This document shows positions 1-9,173 of a stretch of 64,000 nt of DNA, in pieces. Under the pieces are notes generated by a model that was not told where the DNA came from, did not search any database, and saw only the letters and a program-made list of their open reading frames with translations. Made by a program: the position numbers and the translations under genes. Location of the stretch: NCBI RefSeq assembly GCF_001278115.1, contig NZ_LIYD01000005.1:309906-373905 (forward strand). The letters run 5' to 3'. The stretch is from Flavobacterium akiainvivens (GTDB lineage: Bacteria > Bacteroidota > Bacteroidia > Flavobacteriales > Flavobacteriaceae). Position 1 is the stretch's first letter; every line of letters begins with the position of its first letter.

Positions 1-252
1 GGAGGACTTACCAAAGCGGCCGCGGTAGATTTTAAAAAACCGCACCCTCCATTGCTTATAACAGCCGGAGGTAAAGATAACCTTATACCGGTGCACTTAA
101 TAAAACGGAATTTTAAGCGCTACAACACCCCGGGTTCGGTTACTGATTACAGGGAATTTCCTGAGAGTAACCACGGTATACTTACGCATCCGTCATGGAA
201 AGACGAGGCCGTGGTAATAAGGGAGTGGCTTAGCCTTGTTTTATCCCAATAA
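1..252 (+). CDS. alpha/beta hydrolase, C-terminal part (cut by window edge)
   Basis: An open frame runs from base 1 to the TAA at 250-252 and encodes the last 83 residues of a protein whose start lies outside the window. The fragment contains PPLLITAGGKDNLIP, the strand and turn carrying the acid residue of the alpha/beta hydrolase triad, and ESNHGILTHPSW, the loop carrying the catalytic His. The arrangement closely matches the C-termini of the hydrolases at 5620-6507 and 13572-14402 (LLFVSGSTDNIIP and LLTAGLDDNVIP, then a His loop followed by W-K/E). It is therefore a third member of the same paralogous subgroup. The nucleophile elbow is not in the window and the substrate is unknown. A 58-bp gap separates it from the next hydrolase, so co-transcription is possible. 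Confidence 0.8.
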   Translation, partial: GGLTKAAAVDFKKPHPPLLITAGGKDNLIPVHLIKRNFKRYNTPGSVTDYREFPESNHGILTHPSWKDEAVVIREWLSLVLSQ

Positions 253-310
253 TTATACACAGGTGGTGTTGGCCACCAATTTTTAAACCTAATTTAAAAA
301 CTAAAATAAA

Positions 311-1180
311 ATGGAAACAAAATCAACAAGTAACCAAACTTCTGCACAAATCACTGCTTACAACAGCAAGACCCAATATGCCGAACTTAATGGCAGGAAA
401 CTGGCTTACAGGTCTATAGGTAAAGGCCCGGCTATTATACTGGTTAACCGCTTTCGCGGAACGCTCGATACCTGGGATCCGCTCTTTCTTGATAACCTGG
501 CCCAAAACTTCAGGGTAATTACATTTGATTATACCGGTATTGGTCATTCATCCGGTACATTGCCTACCGATTTAAGTTTTGTTGCCCAGGATATTAAAGA
601 CCTGGCTACACATCTTAACCTCAGTAAGATTACAGTAATGGGATGGTCTTATGGAGGGCTTGTGTCGCAAATTACAGCAATTAAATTTCCAAAATTGGTA
701 GAAAAGCTTATTTTAATTGGCACAGGCCCGTTAGGCAAACGCGAGGTGCCGTTAGAACCGCTATTTCTTGAAACGGCAATTAAGCCGGAGTATGACCTGA
801 ATGACGAAATAATTTTGTTCTTTGAACCTTTATCAGAATCTTCTAAAAAAGAAGCACAGGCATCGCACGACCGTATTGCACAAAGGATTGACAGATCTAA
901 AGTACCATCTGCTGCAGATGTCTTACAGCGCTATGTTCAGGGGGCAGAAGCAGCACATGAAGATAAGGCGGGAATGCTTGAAGAATTAAAAGCTACCACA
1001 ATACCTATTTTGGTTGTTTCTGGAGATCATGATATTAGTTTTGCTATTGAAAACTGGTTTCCGCTTCTAAGGATACTTACTACCGCGCAGTTTATAATCT
1101 TTCCATTAACCGGGCATGCTCCCCAGCACCAGTTTCCCGGTTTGGTGGCAAATTATATCAATTCGTTTTTAAAAGAATAA
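311..1180 (+). CDS. alpha/beta fold hydrolase
   Basis: This 289-residue protein has no signal peptide and should be cytoplasmic. The nucleophile elbow GWSYGG puts the catalytic Ser at residue 113. The acid is in SGDHDISF and the His in LTGHAPQ near the end, so the triad is complete and ordered as in classical alpha/beta hydrolases. The strand that normally ends in His-Gly reads ILVNRFRG here, so the usual HG oxyanion motif is absent. It is not closely similar to the neighbouring hydrolases at 5620 and 13572. The GLPGLI gene starts 7 bp downstream, so the two are probably one transcript. The family covers esterases, haloperoxidase-like enzymes and lactonases, and the sequence does not decide between them. 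Confidence 0.85.
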   Translation: METKSTSNQTSAQITAYNSKTQYAELNGRKLAYRSIGKGPAIILVNRFRGTLDTWDPLFLDNLAQNFRVITFDYTGIGHSSGTLPTDLSFVAQDIKDLATHLNLSKITVMGWSYGGLVSQITAIKFPKLVEKLILIGTGPLGKREVPLEPLFLETAIKPEYDLNDEIILFFEPLSESSKKEAQASHDRIAQRIDRSKVPSAADVLQRYVQGAEAAHEDKAGMLEELKATTIPILVVSGDHDISFAIENWFPLLRILTTAQFIIFPLTGHAPQHQFPGLVANYINSFLKE

Positions 1181-1187
1181 TTATAAA

Positions 1188-1934
1188 ATGAAAAAACGTT
1201 TACTGGTTACAGGCATTGCGGTATTGCTTGCCTGTACCGCCCATGCACAGGATATATATGGTACGGTAACCTACACATCTAAACTAACATCGATTGAATT
1301 AGGTGAAGATATACTGGCTGAAACACCGCCGGATATGGTAGAGGAAACAAAAGCATCTGTAATAGAGGCTGCCGAAGAAACCTATACGCTACAGTTTGAC
1401 AATGCGTCATCGTATTATAAAAAGGTTGAAAACCCGGCACAAGAGCTAAGCGGAATGCTTGTAATAAGCGCAGGTTCGTTTAATGCACAGCACTATATGA
1501 ACCTTAAAGACAACAAAGCCATAATGCAGCTTACTATTTTAGATGAAACCTACCTGCTGACCAATACCCCGCGTGATATTACATGGAAACAGGAAAACGA
1601 GGTAAAGCAAATTGCCGGGTACACTTGCAAGAAAGCTACATACTTAAGGCCCGAAGACAACACTACGGTTACGGCCTGGTATACCCCCGATATACCTGTA
1701 AGCCTTGGGCCTGAAGGCTATTATGGCCTGCCGGGATTAATACTCGAAATAAACGAAGGCAATGCTGTACTGCAATGCACGGCTATTAGCCTTAATACCG
1801 GTAAAAAACCGGTTATTACGCCGCCTGCTACCGGGAGGAAAGTAACTAAAGAAGAACTGTTGGATATACTATCTAAAAAGCAGTCTGAATTTGAGCCCGT
1901 AATACAGGAAGTGCCTTCCAATAAAAACAGGTAA
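1188..1934 (+). CDS. GLPGLI family secreted protein
   Basis: This 248-residue protein begins with a signal peptide (MKKRLLVTGIAVLLACTAHA, cleavage near Ala20) and carries the family signature YGLPGLILEI around residues 177-186. GLPGLI proteins are Bacteroidota-specific, exported, and of unknown function; some occur near peptidases or TonB receptors. The gene lies 7 bp after an alpha/beta hydrolase and is followed by a strong terminator, so the two-gene unit ends here. A family assignment is all that can be supported. Confidence 0.85.
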   Translation: MKKRLLVTGIAVLLACTAHAQDIYGTVTYTSKLTSIELGEDILAETPPDMVEETKASVIEAAEETYTLQFDNASSYYKKVENPAQELSGMLVISAGSFNAQHYMNLKDNKAIMQLTILDETYLLTNTPRDITWKQENEVKQIAGYTCKKATYLRPEDNTTVTAWYTPDIPVSLGPEGYYGLPGLILEINEGNAVLQCTAISLNTGKKPVITPPATGRKVTKEELLDILSKKQSEFEPVIQEVPSNKNR

Positions 1935-1987
1935 TATAAAAAGCACGTTACATTGATGATTGATGTAATTGGTAGATTGATTGTTGT

Positions 1988-2015
1988 AAAAGCCGCTTAA
2001 CAAGCGGCTTTTTTT
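1988..2015 (+). terminator. rho-independent terminator after the GLPGLI gene
   Basis: AAAAGCCGCTT pairs with AAGCGGCTTTT around a 3-base loop and is followed by a T run. It ends the 311-1934 unit. Confidence 0.9.
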
Positions 2016-2036
2016 ATGCGTTTAAAGCCCGGATTC

Positions 2037-2071
2037 TCTAAATATCAAGGTAAATTCTCTAATTATCGCGA
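2037..2071 (+). promoter_or_regulatory. paired operator-like motif upstream of the lipoprotein hydrolase
   Basis: Two related sites, TCTCTAAATATCAAG and TCTCTAATTATCGCGAA, have their ATC cores 21 bp apart, about two helical turns. The second matches CCTCGAAATATCGCTAAT (13400-13417) at 14 of 18 positions. Similar pairs occur upstream of 5620-6507, 6901 and 13572. That this is a binding site is inferred from recurrence and spacing. Confidence 0.5.
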
Positions 2072-2124
2072 ATTTATTTTACGGTGTTTTTTGTAATTAT
2101 TTGTTTTTCAATGGTTTGGTGTTT

Positions 2125-2140
2125 TGGTATATGCTTTGTT
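2125..2140 (+). promoter_or_regulatory. possible -24/-12-like promoter element
   Basis: TGGTATATGCTTTGTT has TGG and TTG separated by 8 bases, the geometry of a sigma-54 promoter, but the invariant -12 GC reads GT. It lies about 62 bp after the operator pair. The 13572 hydrolase has a similar element at nearly the same distance (13499-13514). Weak on its own. Confidence 0.3.
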
Positions 2141-2200
2141 TTTTTTGGCATGCAGCCGCATTACTTAAAAATATGTGTAATAAATCTTAAAATCATAAAA

Positions 2201-3280
2201 ATGAAATCATTACTTAAAAACACAGTGATACTATCAGTATACACAGTACTACTGGTATCGTGTACAGAAAACAAAGAAGCCGGTAAGCCGCAGGCTACAG
2301 ATTCAGCCGCAGGTGTTACCACTGTTGATTATGCACAGGACAGCCACCTGAGCCCCGCAACAAAAGCCTTTTTAAAGCCCCTTAATTCAGGTGGGAAGCC
2401 TTTGGAAACCCTGCCGGTTGAAGATGCCCGTAATGTGCTTGTAGGCGCTCAGGCAGGCGCACAGGTAGACCTATCTGGCATTGAAGAGACAGAAAAGGAA
2501 ATCCAGCAGGACGACCTTACTATTAAGTTAAACATTGTACGCCCTAAAGGTGCCACAGGCAAGCTACCTGCCTTTATGTTTATACACGGCGGTGGCTGGG
2601 TGCTGGGCGATTATCCTACACATAAACGCATGGTGCGCGACCTTGTGGTGCTAACCGGGTTTTCAGGAATTTTTGTGGAATACAAAAGGGCGCCCGAGTT
2701 TAAATACCCCTACCAGGTAAATGAGGTGTATGCCGCTGCCAAATGGATTGCCAAAAACGGCAGCGAGATAAATGTAGACGGTAGCAACCTTGCCATAGTG
2801 GGCAACAGCGCCGGTGGAAACCTTGCAACTGCTACTGTGCTTACCGCTAAGGAAAAAGGTGGCGTAACCTTTAAATCGCAAATACTGTTCTGGCCGGTTA
2901 CCGATGCCAATTTTGAGCGTGAATCATGGAAACAATATGGCGAACAGCGCTTTTTAACGGCTTCTTTAATGAAATGGATGTGGGACCAGTACATACCTGC
3001 CGAAAAGCGTAAAGAAATTTTTGCATCGCCGTTACAGGCTACGGTAGAGCAGCTTAAGGGGTTACCGCCAACACTTATTCAGGTTGCCGAGAATGATATT
3101 TTAAGGGATGAGGGCGAAGCTTATGGGCGTAAACTGCTTGAGGCCGGTGTAGATGCCACTACAGTACGATATAATGATGTAATACACGACTGGGGCCTGC
3201 TTAACGGGCTGGCCGACACACCACAAACAAAAGCATTATTTATACAGGCTGCCGCTGAGCTTAAAAAGAGGCTTAAATAA
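2201..3280 (+). CDS. alpha/beta hydrolase (HSL/fold-3 type) lipoprotein
   Basis: The start at 2201 gives MKSLLKNTVILSVYTVLLVSC, a lipoprotein signal with lipobox VLLVSC and acylated Cys21. The longer frame from 2084 would place a hydrophobic extension before this signal and is unlikely. The 359-residue protein has HGGGW at 129-133 (oxyanion loop of the hormone-sensitive-lipase family), GNSAGG with nucleophile Ser203, AENDILRDEG for the acid and VIHDWGLLN for the catalytic His. It is expected to be an envelope-anchored carboxylesterase or lipase-like enzyme with an unknown substrate. The gene is monocistronic between two terminators and has the paired operator motif and -24/-12-like element upstream. 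Confidence 0.88.
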   Translation: MKSLLKNTVILSVYTVLLVSCTENKEAGKPQATDSAAGVTTVDYAQDSHLSPATKAFLKPLNSGGKPLETLPVEDARNVLVGAQAGAQVDLSGIEETEKEIQQDDLTIKLNIVRPKGATGKLPAFMFIHGGGWVLGDYPTHKRMVRDLVVLTGFSGIFVEYKRAPEFKYPYQVNEVYAAAKWIAKNGSEINVDGSNLAIVGNSAGGNLATATVLTAKEKGGVTFKSQILFWPVTDANFERESWKQYGEQRFLTASLMKWMWDQYIPAEKRKEIFASPLQATVEQLKGLPPTLIQVAENDILRDEGEAYGRKLLEAGVDATTVRYNDVIHDWGLLNGLADTPQTKALFIQAAAELKKRLK

Positions 3281-3303
3281 CAATATTAGGGAGTGTTAAT
3301 TCT

Positions 3304-3340
3304 GGCCGGGCAGCAGGCGAAAGTCTGCCCCCGGCCTTTA
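3304..3340 (+). terminator. terminator after the lipoprotein hydrolase
   Basis: GGCCGGGCAG pairs with CTGCCCCCGGCC (one bulged C) and is followed by TTTA. The short U run makes it weaker than its neighbours. It separates the hydrolase from the catalase. Confidence 0.65.
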
Positions 3341-3368
3341 ACCGTACATTAATTTCAAACCATATACT

Positions 3369-4832
3369 ATGAACAACAATCTACTCACAACAGCAACAGG
3401 CACCCCTGTGCCTGATAACCAGAATATAGCAACTGCAGGCAAGTATGGCCCGGCACTGCTACAGGATTTTTGGTTTTTAGAAAAAATGGCCCATTTTGAC
3501 AGGGAGGTTATACCGGAACGCCGCATGCACGCAAAGGGTTCAGGGGCTTATGGCGAATTTATCGTTACACACGATATTTCGCAGTATACCAAGGCTGATA
3601 TTTTTTCTGAAATAGGAAAAACCACGCCTATGTTTGTACGCTTTTCTACCGTTGCAGGCGAAAGGGGCGCTGCCGATGCAGAGCGCGATATCCGTGGTTT
3701 TGCGCTTAAGTTTTATACCCAACAGGGCAACTGGGATTTGGTGGGCAACAACACCCCGGTATTCTTTTTGCGCGACCCTATGAAATTCCCCGATCTTAAC
3801 CATGCCGTAAAACGCGACCCGCGTACCAACCTGCGCAGTGCCGATAACAACTGGGATTACTGGACGCTGCTGCCCGAGGCACTGCACCAGATTACCATAA
3901 ACATGACCGAAAGGGGTATACCGCGCTCTTACCGCCACATGCATGGCTTTGGCAGCCATACCTATAGCTTTATCAATGCGGCTAATGAACGTTACTGGGT
4001 TAAATTCCATTACCGCACGCAGCAGGGCATAGAAAGCCTTACCGATGCCGAAGCTACTGAAATTATCGGTAAAGACAGGGAAAGCCACCAGCGCGACCTG
4101 TATGAAAATATAGAGAACGGCAATTACCCCGAATGGCAGTTTTTTATACAGGTTATGCCCGAGGCAGATGCAGCCACCTACCACATTAACCCTTTTGACC
4201 TGACCAAAGTATGGCCGCATGCTGATTATCCGTTGATGCCTGTAGGGAAGTTTGTATTAAACAGAAACCCTGATAATTATTTTGCCGAGGTAGAGCAGGC
4301 GGCCTTTAACCCCGCCAATATAGTGCCGGGCATAGGTTTTTCGCCCGATAAAATGCTACAGGGCAGGCTGTTTTCTTATGGAGATGCGCAACGCTACAGG
4401 CTGGGGGTAAACCATGCACAAATACCTGTAAACGCGCCACGATGCCCGTATCATGCTTTTCACCGCGATGGCGCAATGCGTGTAGACGGAAATTATGGCA
4501 GTACAAAAGGCTATGAGCCCAACAGCTTTAACCAGTGGCAGGAACAGCCCGCTTATAAAGAGCCACCGCTTGCCATAAGTGGCGATGCATATGCTTATGA
4601 CCACAGGACGGATGACGATTATTACTCGCAGCCCGGTAACCTTTTCAGGCTATTAAGCAATGACAGTAAAGAAGTGCTTTTTGCCAACACTGCACGTGCA
4701 CTGGGCGATGCGCAGGCGTTTATTAAAATACGCCACATACGCAACTGCTTTAGGGCAGATGCACAATATGGTGAAGGCGTTGCCGGGGCATTAGGTATCG
4801 ATATGCAGGCCGTTTGGCAGGATGCCGAATAA
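3369..4832 (+). CDS. katA: heme catalase, small-subunit type
   Basis: This 487-residue protein dismutates hydrogen peroxide. The distal His54 lies in [14 protein letters not shown], with [20 protein letters not shown] next and the conserved Asn127 in [11 protein letters not shown]. The heme-ligand Tyr337 is in [12 protein letters not shown]. Its length fits the small-subunit clade, with no C-terminal flavodoxin-like domain. No signal peptide is present, so it should be cytoplasmic. The gene stands alone between two terminators. Nothing in its short upstream region identifies a peroxide regulator site. Confidence 0.97.
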   Translation: MNNNLLTTATGTPVPDNQNIATAGKYGPALLQDFWFLEKMAHFDREVIPERRMHAKGSGAYGEFIVTHDISQYTKADIFSEIGKTTPMFVRFSTVAGERGAADAERDIRGFALKFYTQQGNWDLVGNNTPVFFLRDPMKFPDLNHAVKRDPRTNLRSADNNWDYWTLLPEALHQITINMTERGIPRSYRHMHGFGSHTYSFINAANERYWVKFHYRTQQGIESLTDAEATEIIGKDRESHQRDLYENIENGNYPEWQFFIQVMPEADAATYHINPFDLTKVWPHADYPLMPVGKFVLNRNPDNYFAEVEQAAFNPANIVPGIGFSPDKMLQGRLFSYGDAQRYRLGVNHAQIPVNAPRCPYHAFHRDGAMRVDGNYGSTKGYEPNSFNQWQEQPAYKEPPLAISGDAYAYDHRTDDDYYSQPGNLFRLLSNDSKEVLFANTARALGDAQAFIKIRHIRNCFRADAQYGEGVAGALGIDMQAVWQDAE

Positions 4833-4858
4833 ATTTACATTATAATACAGGCTAAAAC

Positions 4859-4892
4859 AAAAAACTGCAACTTATTGGGTTGCAGTTTTTTT
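4859..4892. terminator. bidirectional terminator between catalase and TlpA-like gene
   Basis: AAAAAACTGCAAC and GTTGCAGTTTTTT form a hairpin flanked by A and T runs on both sides, serving the convergent genes at 3369-4832 and 4902-5471. Confidence 0.88.
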
Positions 4893-4901
4893 GGCTTTAC
4901 A

Positions 4902-5471
4902 TTAGTTCTTAAGTAGCGGAACAATCTTTATTTCTACCATATCGCTGTCGTCTTCCCAGCTTCCGGGATTATCCTGCCAGTTTGTAACCATAATAACCTT
5001 GCCCTGGTTATTAAGCAAAATGTATTTAGAATAATCATCTACCATTTCAAATTCCGGCGGGGTAACCTCAGTTACAAATTTTGTGTTGCGTTTTTGGGTC
5101 TTCTCGCCATATACGGCATCTTTTAATATGGCAATCTTAAGGTCTTTATCCTGTTTTTGAAGGTACTCAACTGCACGGGGCGTTTTAGCACTGGTTTCTG
5201 AATCTACAAGCAGTACATAAAATTCCAAATCATAGTCTTTGGCCAGTTTTATGGCTGTAGGCAAATGCAGGCGGCAGGGCTCGCACCAAATGCCAAAGGT
5301 GTAAAACAGTGTGTTTTTTTTACCCGATGTCTGTGCCATTTTGTAAACATCGTTACTGTCAATACTCAAAATGTTTGATGTAGCCGTTGCCGTTTTAGCT
5401 TGATTTTGACTTTCCTGCGCATTGGTACAGGCACAACATATAAAGGCGCATAATAAAAGTAATTGTTTCAT
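4902..5471 (-). CDS. TlpA-like thioredoxin-fold lipoprotein
   Basis: The 189-residue product starts MKQLLLLCAFICCAC, which fits a lipoprotein signal with Cys15 as the acylation site (lipobox ICCAC). After a short linker it has a thioredoxin fold with the redox motif WCEPC (Cys63 and Cys66) in FYTFGIWCEPCRLHLP. A cis-Pro-like segment (TEVTPPEF) and the usual closing strand LLNNQGKVIMV follow. It is expected to be an envelope thiol-disulfide oxidoreductase. The partner is unknown and no cytochrome-maturation genes are nearby. It is transcribed alone on the minus strand. Confidence 0.8.
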   Translation of the reverse strand: MKQLLLLCAFICCACTNAQESQNQAKTATATSNILSIDSNDVYKMAQTSGKKNTLFYTFGIWCEPCRLHLPTAIKLAKDYDLEFYVLLVDSETSAKTPRAVEYLQKQDKDLKIAILKDAVYGEKTQKRNTKFVTEVTPPEFEMVDDYSKYILLNNQGKVIMVTNWQDNPGSWEDDSDMVEIKIVPLLKN

Positions 5472-5569
5472 GGTGATTTGTTTTAGTGGTTATATAAGTT
5501 AGACGCTTAAAACCGAAATTTGGTTGCATGTACAAATTATATTGCTTTAAAACCCACCCTGTTTTACGC

Positions 5570-5612
5570 AAAAAAGCCCGGCCTGTATTACTCTTAAAGT
5601 TACAGGCCCGGG
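5570..5612 (-). terminator. terminator after the exported hydrolase
   Basis: Read on the minus strand, CCCGGGCCTGTA pairs with TACAGGCCGGGC across a 13-base loop, with an uninterrupted T run after it. It ends the 5620-6507 gene. Confidence 0.85.
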
Positions 5613-5619
5613 ATAAAGC

Positions 5620-6507
5620 TTATTTAGTTTGTTTTTCAATCCAGCCCAGTATAAAATCGGCATCCTCTTTCCAGGTAGATTGAGACATGGCCAGGTGGTT
5701 ACGGCCTTCAAACTCCTTGTATTCTGTTATAGACCCTTCGGGCTGGTGCTTTATGTATTTTTTGTAGTTTTTTTTGTTTAACGATGCAGGTATAATGTTA
5801 TCTGTACTTCCTGATACAAACAACAGCGGTGCATGTGCCTTACGGAAATCTATCTTGCCCTGTTTTTTTAGGGCAGCCCTTAGCACCTGCCTTGATTCCG
5901 GCACTACCAGCTTGTTGTAATACGCCCTTTGTTCTTCTTCGGGCATACCGTTAGTAAAGGCATACTGCCATTGGGTAAAAGACATTAAGAAAGGGTTTTC
6001 CTTACTCCTGAAAATGCCCAGAGGCCCCCACAACGACTTTAAAAATGAATATTTAAAAACAAATACGCCTTTAGCCGGTACAGAGTGGTAGGCAATTCCT
6101 GCTGCGCCCTTGTCGCGCTGCAAAAGCAATTGTACTATAAGCCCGCCAAAAGAGTGCCCTACCAGTATTGGTTTTTCGGGCATTTTATCAATAAGGGCAG
6201 CATGGTAGTCTACAATTTTTTCAAGGTCATACTCCAGCGTCATTTTTTCTTTGTAACGCTCTTTTAGGGTTCCGGGTTCGCCGGTTTTATAAGGCCACTC
6301 GGGCACCACCACGTTATAGCCTTTTTCTTCAAAGTAGCGCTTCCATTCGCCCCAGCCTTCGGCGGTAACAAATGCACCTGAAATAAGCATTATGGTTTGT
6401 TTTTTAGGGTTTGATACAATGGTATCGTTGGCTGCAAAGCCGTTTACATACAGCAGTAGTACACATACTACAAGTGCTGCTTTTTTAAAGATAGATTTTG
6501 AGTTCAT
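5620..6507 (-). CDS. exported alpha/beta hydrolase
   Basis: This 295-residue protein has an N-terminal signal peptide (hydrophobic ALVVCVLLLYVNGFAA around residues 10-26). The nucleophile elbow GHSFGG places Ser119, LLFVSGSTDNIIP carries the acid, and FEGRNHLAMSQSTW carries the His. LISGAFVTAEGWGEWKRYFEEKGY matches the start of the cytoplasmic hydrolase at 13572 (FITGAFVSHTTWNRWISYFEDKGY), so these are paralogs, one exported and one not. It diverges from the kinase operon at 6901, and each side of the shared 393-bp gap has its own pair of operator-like motifs. The substrate is unknown. Confidence 0.85.
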   Translation of the reverse strand: MNSKSIFKKAALVVCVLLLYVNGFAANDTIVSNPKKQTIMLISGAFVTAEGWGEWKRYFEEKGYNVVVPEWPYKTGEPGTLKERYKEKMTLEYDLEKIVDYHAALIDKMPEKPILVGHSFGGLIVQLLLQRDKGAAGIAYHSVPAKGVFVFKYSFLKSLWGPLGIFRSKENPFLMSFTQWQYAFTNGMPEEEQRAYYNKLVVPESRQVLRAALKKQGKIDFRKAHAPLLFVSGSTDNIIPASLNKKNYKKYIKHQPEGSITEYKEFEGRNHLAMSQSTWKEDADFILGWIEKQTK

Positions 6508-6900
6508 GATAATTGAAATTTAAAGTTATAAGTAATCTGGTTTTCAACCTATAACCATAATGTATTCCAAATGTTTAATTTGTTTGTTTTCAATTGTTTA
6601 AGTGCTGTCTTGTTTGGCTAAGCACTTTATATATCGTTGTGTTTTGCTTAAAACCGCGATATATCAATAGTACCACGGGTTACCGTAGTTTGTAAACAAA
6701 TACACGCTATACAGGTTTTTGAATTAGCGATATTTCGAGGTTTTGGCTGCCTGTTTTAGCGGTATTTCGAAAAAGTTGTTGGCGGTATGGCTATGGGTTT
6801 TGTTTTTTAGGCTGTAAGTGCTTGTAAATAAGAGTCTTTTGTTGTTAGCCTTTAAGCGGCATTTGTTTTGGCTTAATGTCTGTATTTATATTATAAAGCA
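6508..6900. promoter_or_regulatory. 393-bp divergent regulatory region, hydrolase / kinase operon
   Basis: No gene was found here. It contains two pairs of the CGAAATATCG-like motif: TATATATCG/GCGATATATCAA (6627-6668, cores 31 bp apart) nearer the hydrolase, and TTAGCGATATTTCGA/TTAGCGGTATTTCGA (6724-6770, 32 bp apart) nearer the kinase genes. A -24/-12-like TGGCTTAATGTCTGTA lies at 6869-6884. Confidence 0.55.
6724..6770 (+). repeat. direct repeat pair TTAGCG(A/G)TATTTCGA, 32 bp apart
   Basis: The two 15-mers at 6724-6738 and 6756-6770 differ at one base. The first, extended to 6722-6741, recurs exactly as its reverse complement at 13399-13418. The 32-bp offset equals about three helical turns, as expected for two protein dimers on one DNA face. 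Confidence 0.7.
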
Positions 6901-9168
6901 ATGCATTACATGAAAACCATACTGCTTATGTTAGCCATCTTTACAGGTTTAGTGGTACACGGGCAGCCTAAGCCCTGGAAAGAGCTTAACAGGAATGTTT
7001 CGCAACCCGGTAATGGTATCGCAAAGGTTAAGGCTTATCAGGCAATGGGGCAGTTTTTTGCCGCCAAACCCAAGTCGGTTGAGGTACACCTGGACAGTGC
7101 CTATTATTTTACCGATAAAGCCCTGCGCTTAAGCAAAACCCTTACGTATTATGAAGGGGAGGGCATGGCCTGTGTATTGCTTTCACGCATTTGGCGCGAA
7201 CGGCATGAGTTTGACAAAGCCAAAGTGTGCAACAATAAGGCTTTGGCTATTGCCCGAAGTAAAAAGCTGGTTGCTTTAGAGGGCGAATACTGGTGTGAGT
7301 TTTCTTATTATTTTGGTTGGGGTAAAGAGCAGATGGACCGCATTCGCTACCTGGAAAAAGCATTGGTGTTTTTTAGGAAAGCCAACAGCAAAACCCAGCT
7401 AATGGAAGTGTTGGCTTCTTTAGCAGAACAATACACCAATATATCTGAACACCGCAAGGCCATTACCATCGCAAGCGAATCGCTCAGGATGTGCCGTGAT
7501 GCCGGCAGGGCTGACCTGCTGCAAAACCTTTATGACCTTTTAGGGATATGCTATACCAAGATGGGGCTGTATGAACAGGGCATAAAATACAGCCTTGCAG
7601 CGGCTAAGGAGGGCGACAAAAAAAACGATACCTCAATACAAATGGCCTCTATATACAACAACCTGGGGCTTGCACACTATTATAACCGTAATTATACTGA
7701 TGCCGAACGCTTTCACCTTAAGGCGCTGGAACTGGCCGTTGCTAATAAAGACGATAATTATACCCATGTGGTTATAAACAATGTGGTAAATGATTTGGTG
7801 CACGGCGGCAATGCAAAAAGAGCTGAACGGTTTTTGCAGGAAAAACTTAAACAGCACAAGGCCGAAAACCCCGATGACCGTATTATGGATAAGCTTAGCC
7901 TTATAACCGTGTATGGTGCCCTGCAAAAAAACAGCAAGGCAAACAACGAAACGCTTACCCTTATTGCCCTGGCCCAAGAGCACAAACCGGCCCTGAGGCA
8001 GTCGGTAATTTATAATGTAAATGCAACGGCTATCCGTTATTTTTTTAACAGGAAAGAGGTAAGTAAGGCACAGCAGTATTTAGATAAAAACAAAGAAATA
8101 GCCCGCATAACAGAAGACCAGTTTTACCAGCGCAACAACACGTTTTGGGATTTTAAAATAGATTCGCTTACCGGTAATTATGAGCAGGCTTTTAAAAAAT
8201 ATAAAACCTACAGCGACCGCACACGCCGGGCAGCCAAACAGGACCAGGATAACCAGATAGCGCTGCTGCAGGTGGAGTATGATGCCGAGCAAAAATCGAA
8301 TGATATTAAGCAAAAAGAAAGAAACATACAGCTGCTTAACCGCGATGCCCGGCTGCGCAACGCACAGTTAGAGAATGACAAGACCATAAAAATTGTTATT
8401 TATACGGTATTTGGCCTTGTGCTTATTATTGCCGCACTGCTGCTGTATAGTTTTTACATGAAAAGAAAAAGTGTACGCCAGCTCGAAATTAAGCAGGCCA
8501 TAATAGAACACAAAAATGTTTCGCTCGAAAACATGGCCGAAGAAAAGGAATGGCTGCTGAGGGAAATTCACCACCGGGTAAAAAACAACCTGCAAATTGT
8601 TATGAGCCTGCTCAACAGCCAGTCGGCCTTTCTTACGGATGCCGCCGCAATAGCTGCGCTTAAAAACAGCCAGCAGCGTGTAAATGCCATGTCTTTAATA
8701 CACCAAAGGCTGTATACAAATGAAAATATGTCGAGCATTAACGTAAGGGATTATGTTACCGAAATGATAGAATACCTTAAAGAAAGTTACCAGGTTTCCA
8801 GAAACATACGGTTTGTAACCCATATTGAAGATGTAACGCTTGATATAGGGCCGGCTGTGCCTGTAGGGCTTATATTAAATGAGGTGTTAACCAATGCCAT
8901 ACGGCACGCATTTCCATCGGGCACGGGTACTGTTACCATTGAGGTATTTATAAACAGTAACGAAAATTTTGTGCTCCGGGTTACTGATGACGGAAAGGGC
9001 CTTGACCAGGCAATTGAATGGGAGTCTACCGGCACACTGGGTATGCGGCTTATAAAAGGGTTAAGCAAAGAATTAGATGCATCGCTTGATTTTACCAGTA
9101 ACAGTACCGGCACGGTAACCAGGCTTGAATTTGCAATAAAATATACTGCTGTTGAAGACTTAACATAA
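6901..9168 (+). CDS. TPR sensor histidine kinase (HisKA_2 family), first of operon
   Basis: The 755-residue protein starts with a signal-like segment; the ATG at 6910 (MKTILLMLAIFTGLVVHG) is an equally good start. An envelope-facing TPR array covers roughly residues 60-430. A coiled region and one membrane helix (about 497-520) follow, then a cytoplasmic kinase core. The H box LLREIHHRVKNNLQIVMSLL gives phosphoacceptor His557. The N box is LILNEVLTNAIRHAFP and the G boxes are VTDDGKGL and GTLGMRLIKGL. The HHRVKNN signature defines HisKA_2. The next kinase begins 5 bp downstream and the response regulator follows it, so all three form one operon. The signal is unknown. Confidence 0.93.
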   Translation: MHYMKTILLMLAIFTGLVVHGQPKPWKELNRNVSQPGNGIAKVKAYQAMGQFFAAKPKSVEVHLDSAYYFTDKALRLSKTLTYYEGEGMACVLLSRIWRERHEFDKAKVCNNKALAIARSKKLVALEGEYWCEFSYYFGWGKEQMDRIRYLEKALVFFRKANSKTQLMEVLASLAEQYTNISEHRKAITIASESLRMCRDAGRADLLQNLYDLLGICYTKMGLYEQGIKYSLAAAKEGDKKNDTSIQMASIYNNLGLAHYYNRNYTDAERFHLKALELAVANKDDNYTHVVINNVVNDLVHGGNAKRAERFLQEKLKQHKAENPDDRIMDKLSLITVYGALQKNSKANNETLTLIALAQEHKPALRQSVIYNVNATAIRYFFNRKEVSKAQQYLDKNKEIARITEDQFYQRNNTFWDFKIDSLTGNYEQAFKKYKTYSDRTRRAAKQDQDNQIALLQVEYDAEQKSNDIKQKERNIQLLNRDARLRNAQLENDKTIKIVIYTVFGLVLIIAALLLYSFYMKRKSVRQLEIKQAIIEHKNVSLENMAEEKEWLLREIHHRVKNNLQIVMSLLNSQSAFLTDAAAIAALKNSQQRVNAMSLIHQRLYTNENMSSINVRDYVTEMIEYLKESYQVSRNIRFVTHIEDVTLDIGPAVPVGLILNEVLTNAIRHAFPSGTGTVTIEVFINSNENFVLRVTDDGKGLDQAIEWESTGTLGMRLIKGLSKELDASLDFTSNSTGTVTRLEFAIKYTAVEDLT

Positions 9169-9173
9169 ATTGT

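Noticed and set aside
2084..2200. N-terminal extension of the lipoprotein hydrolase frame
   Set aside because: The ATG at 2201 gives a complete lipoprotein signal. The extension overlaps the -24/-12-like element and would bury that signal.
3540..4220. 226-codon frame antisense to catalase
   Set aside because: The plus strand shows full catalase conservation. The antisense frame is a by-product of codon use and has no recognisable domain.
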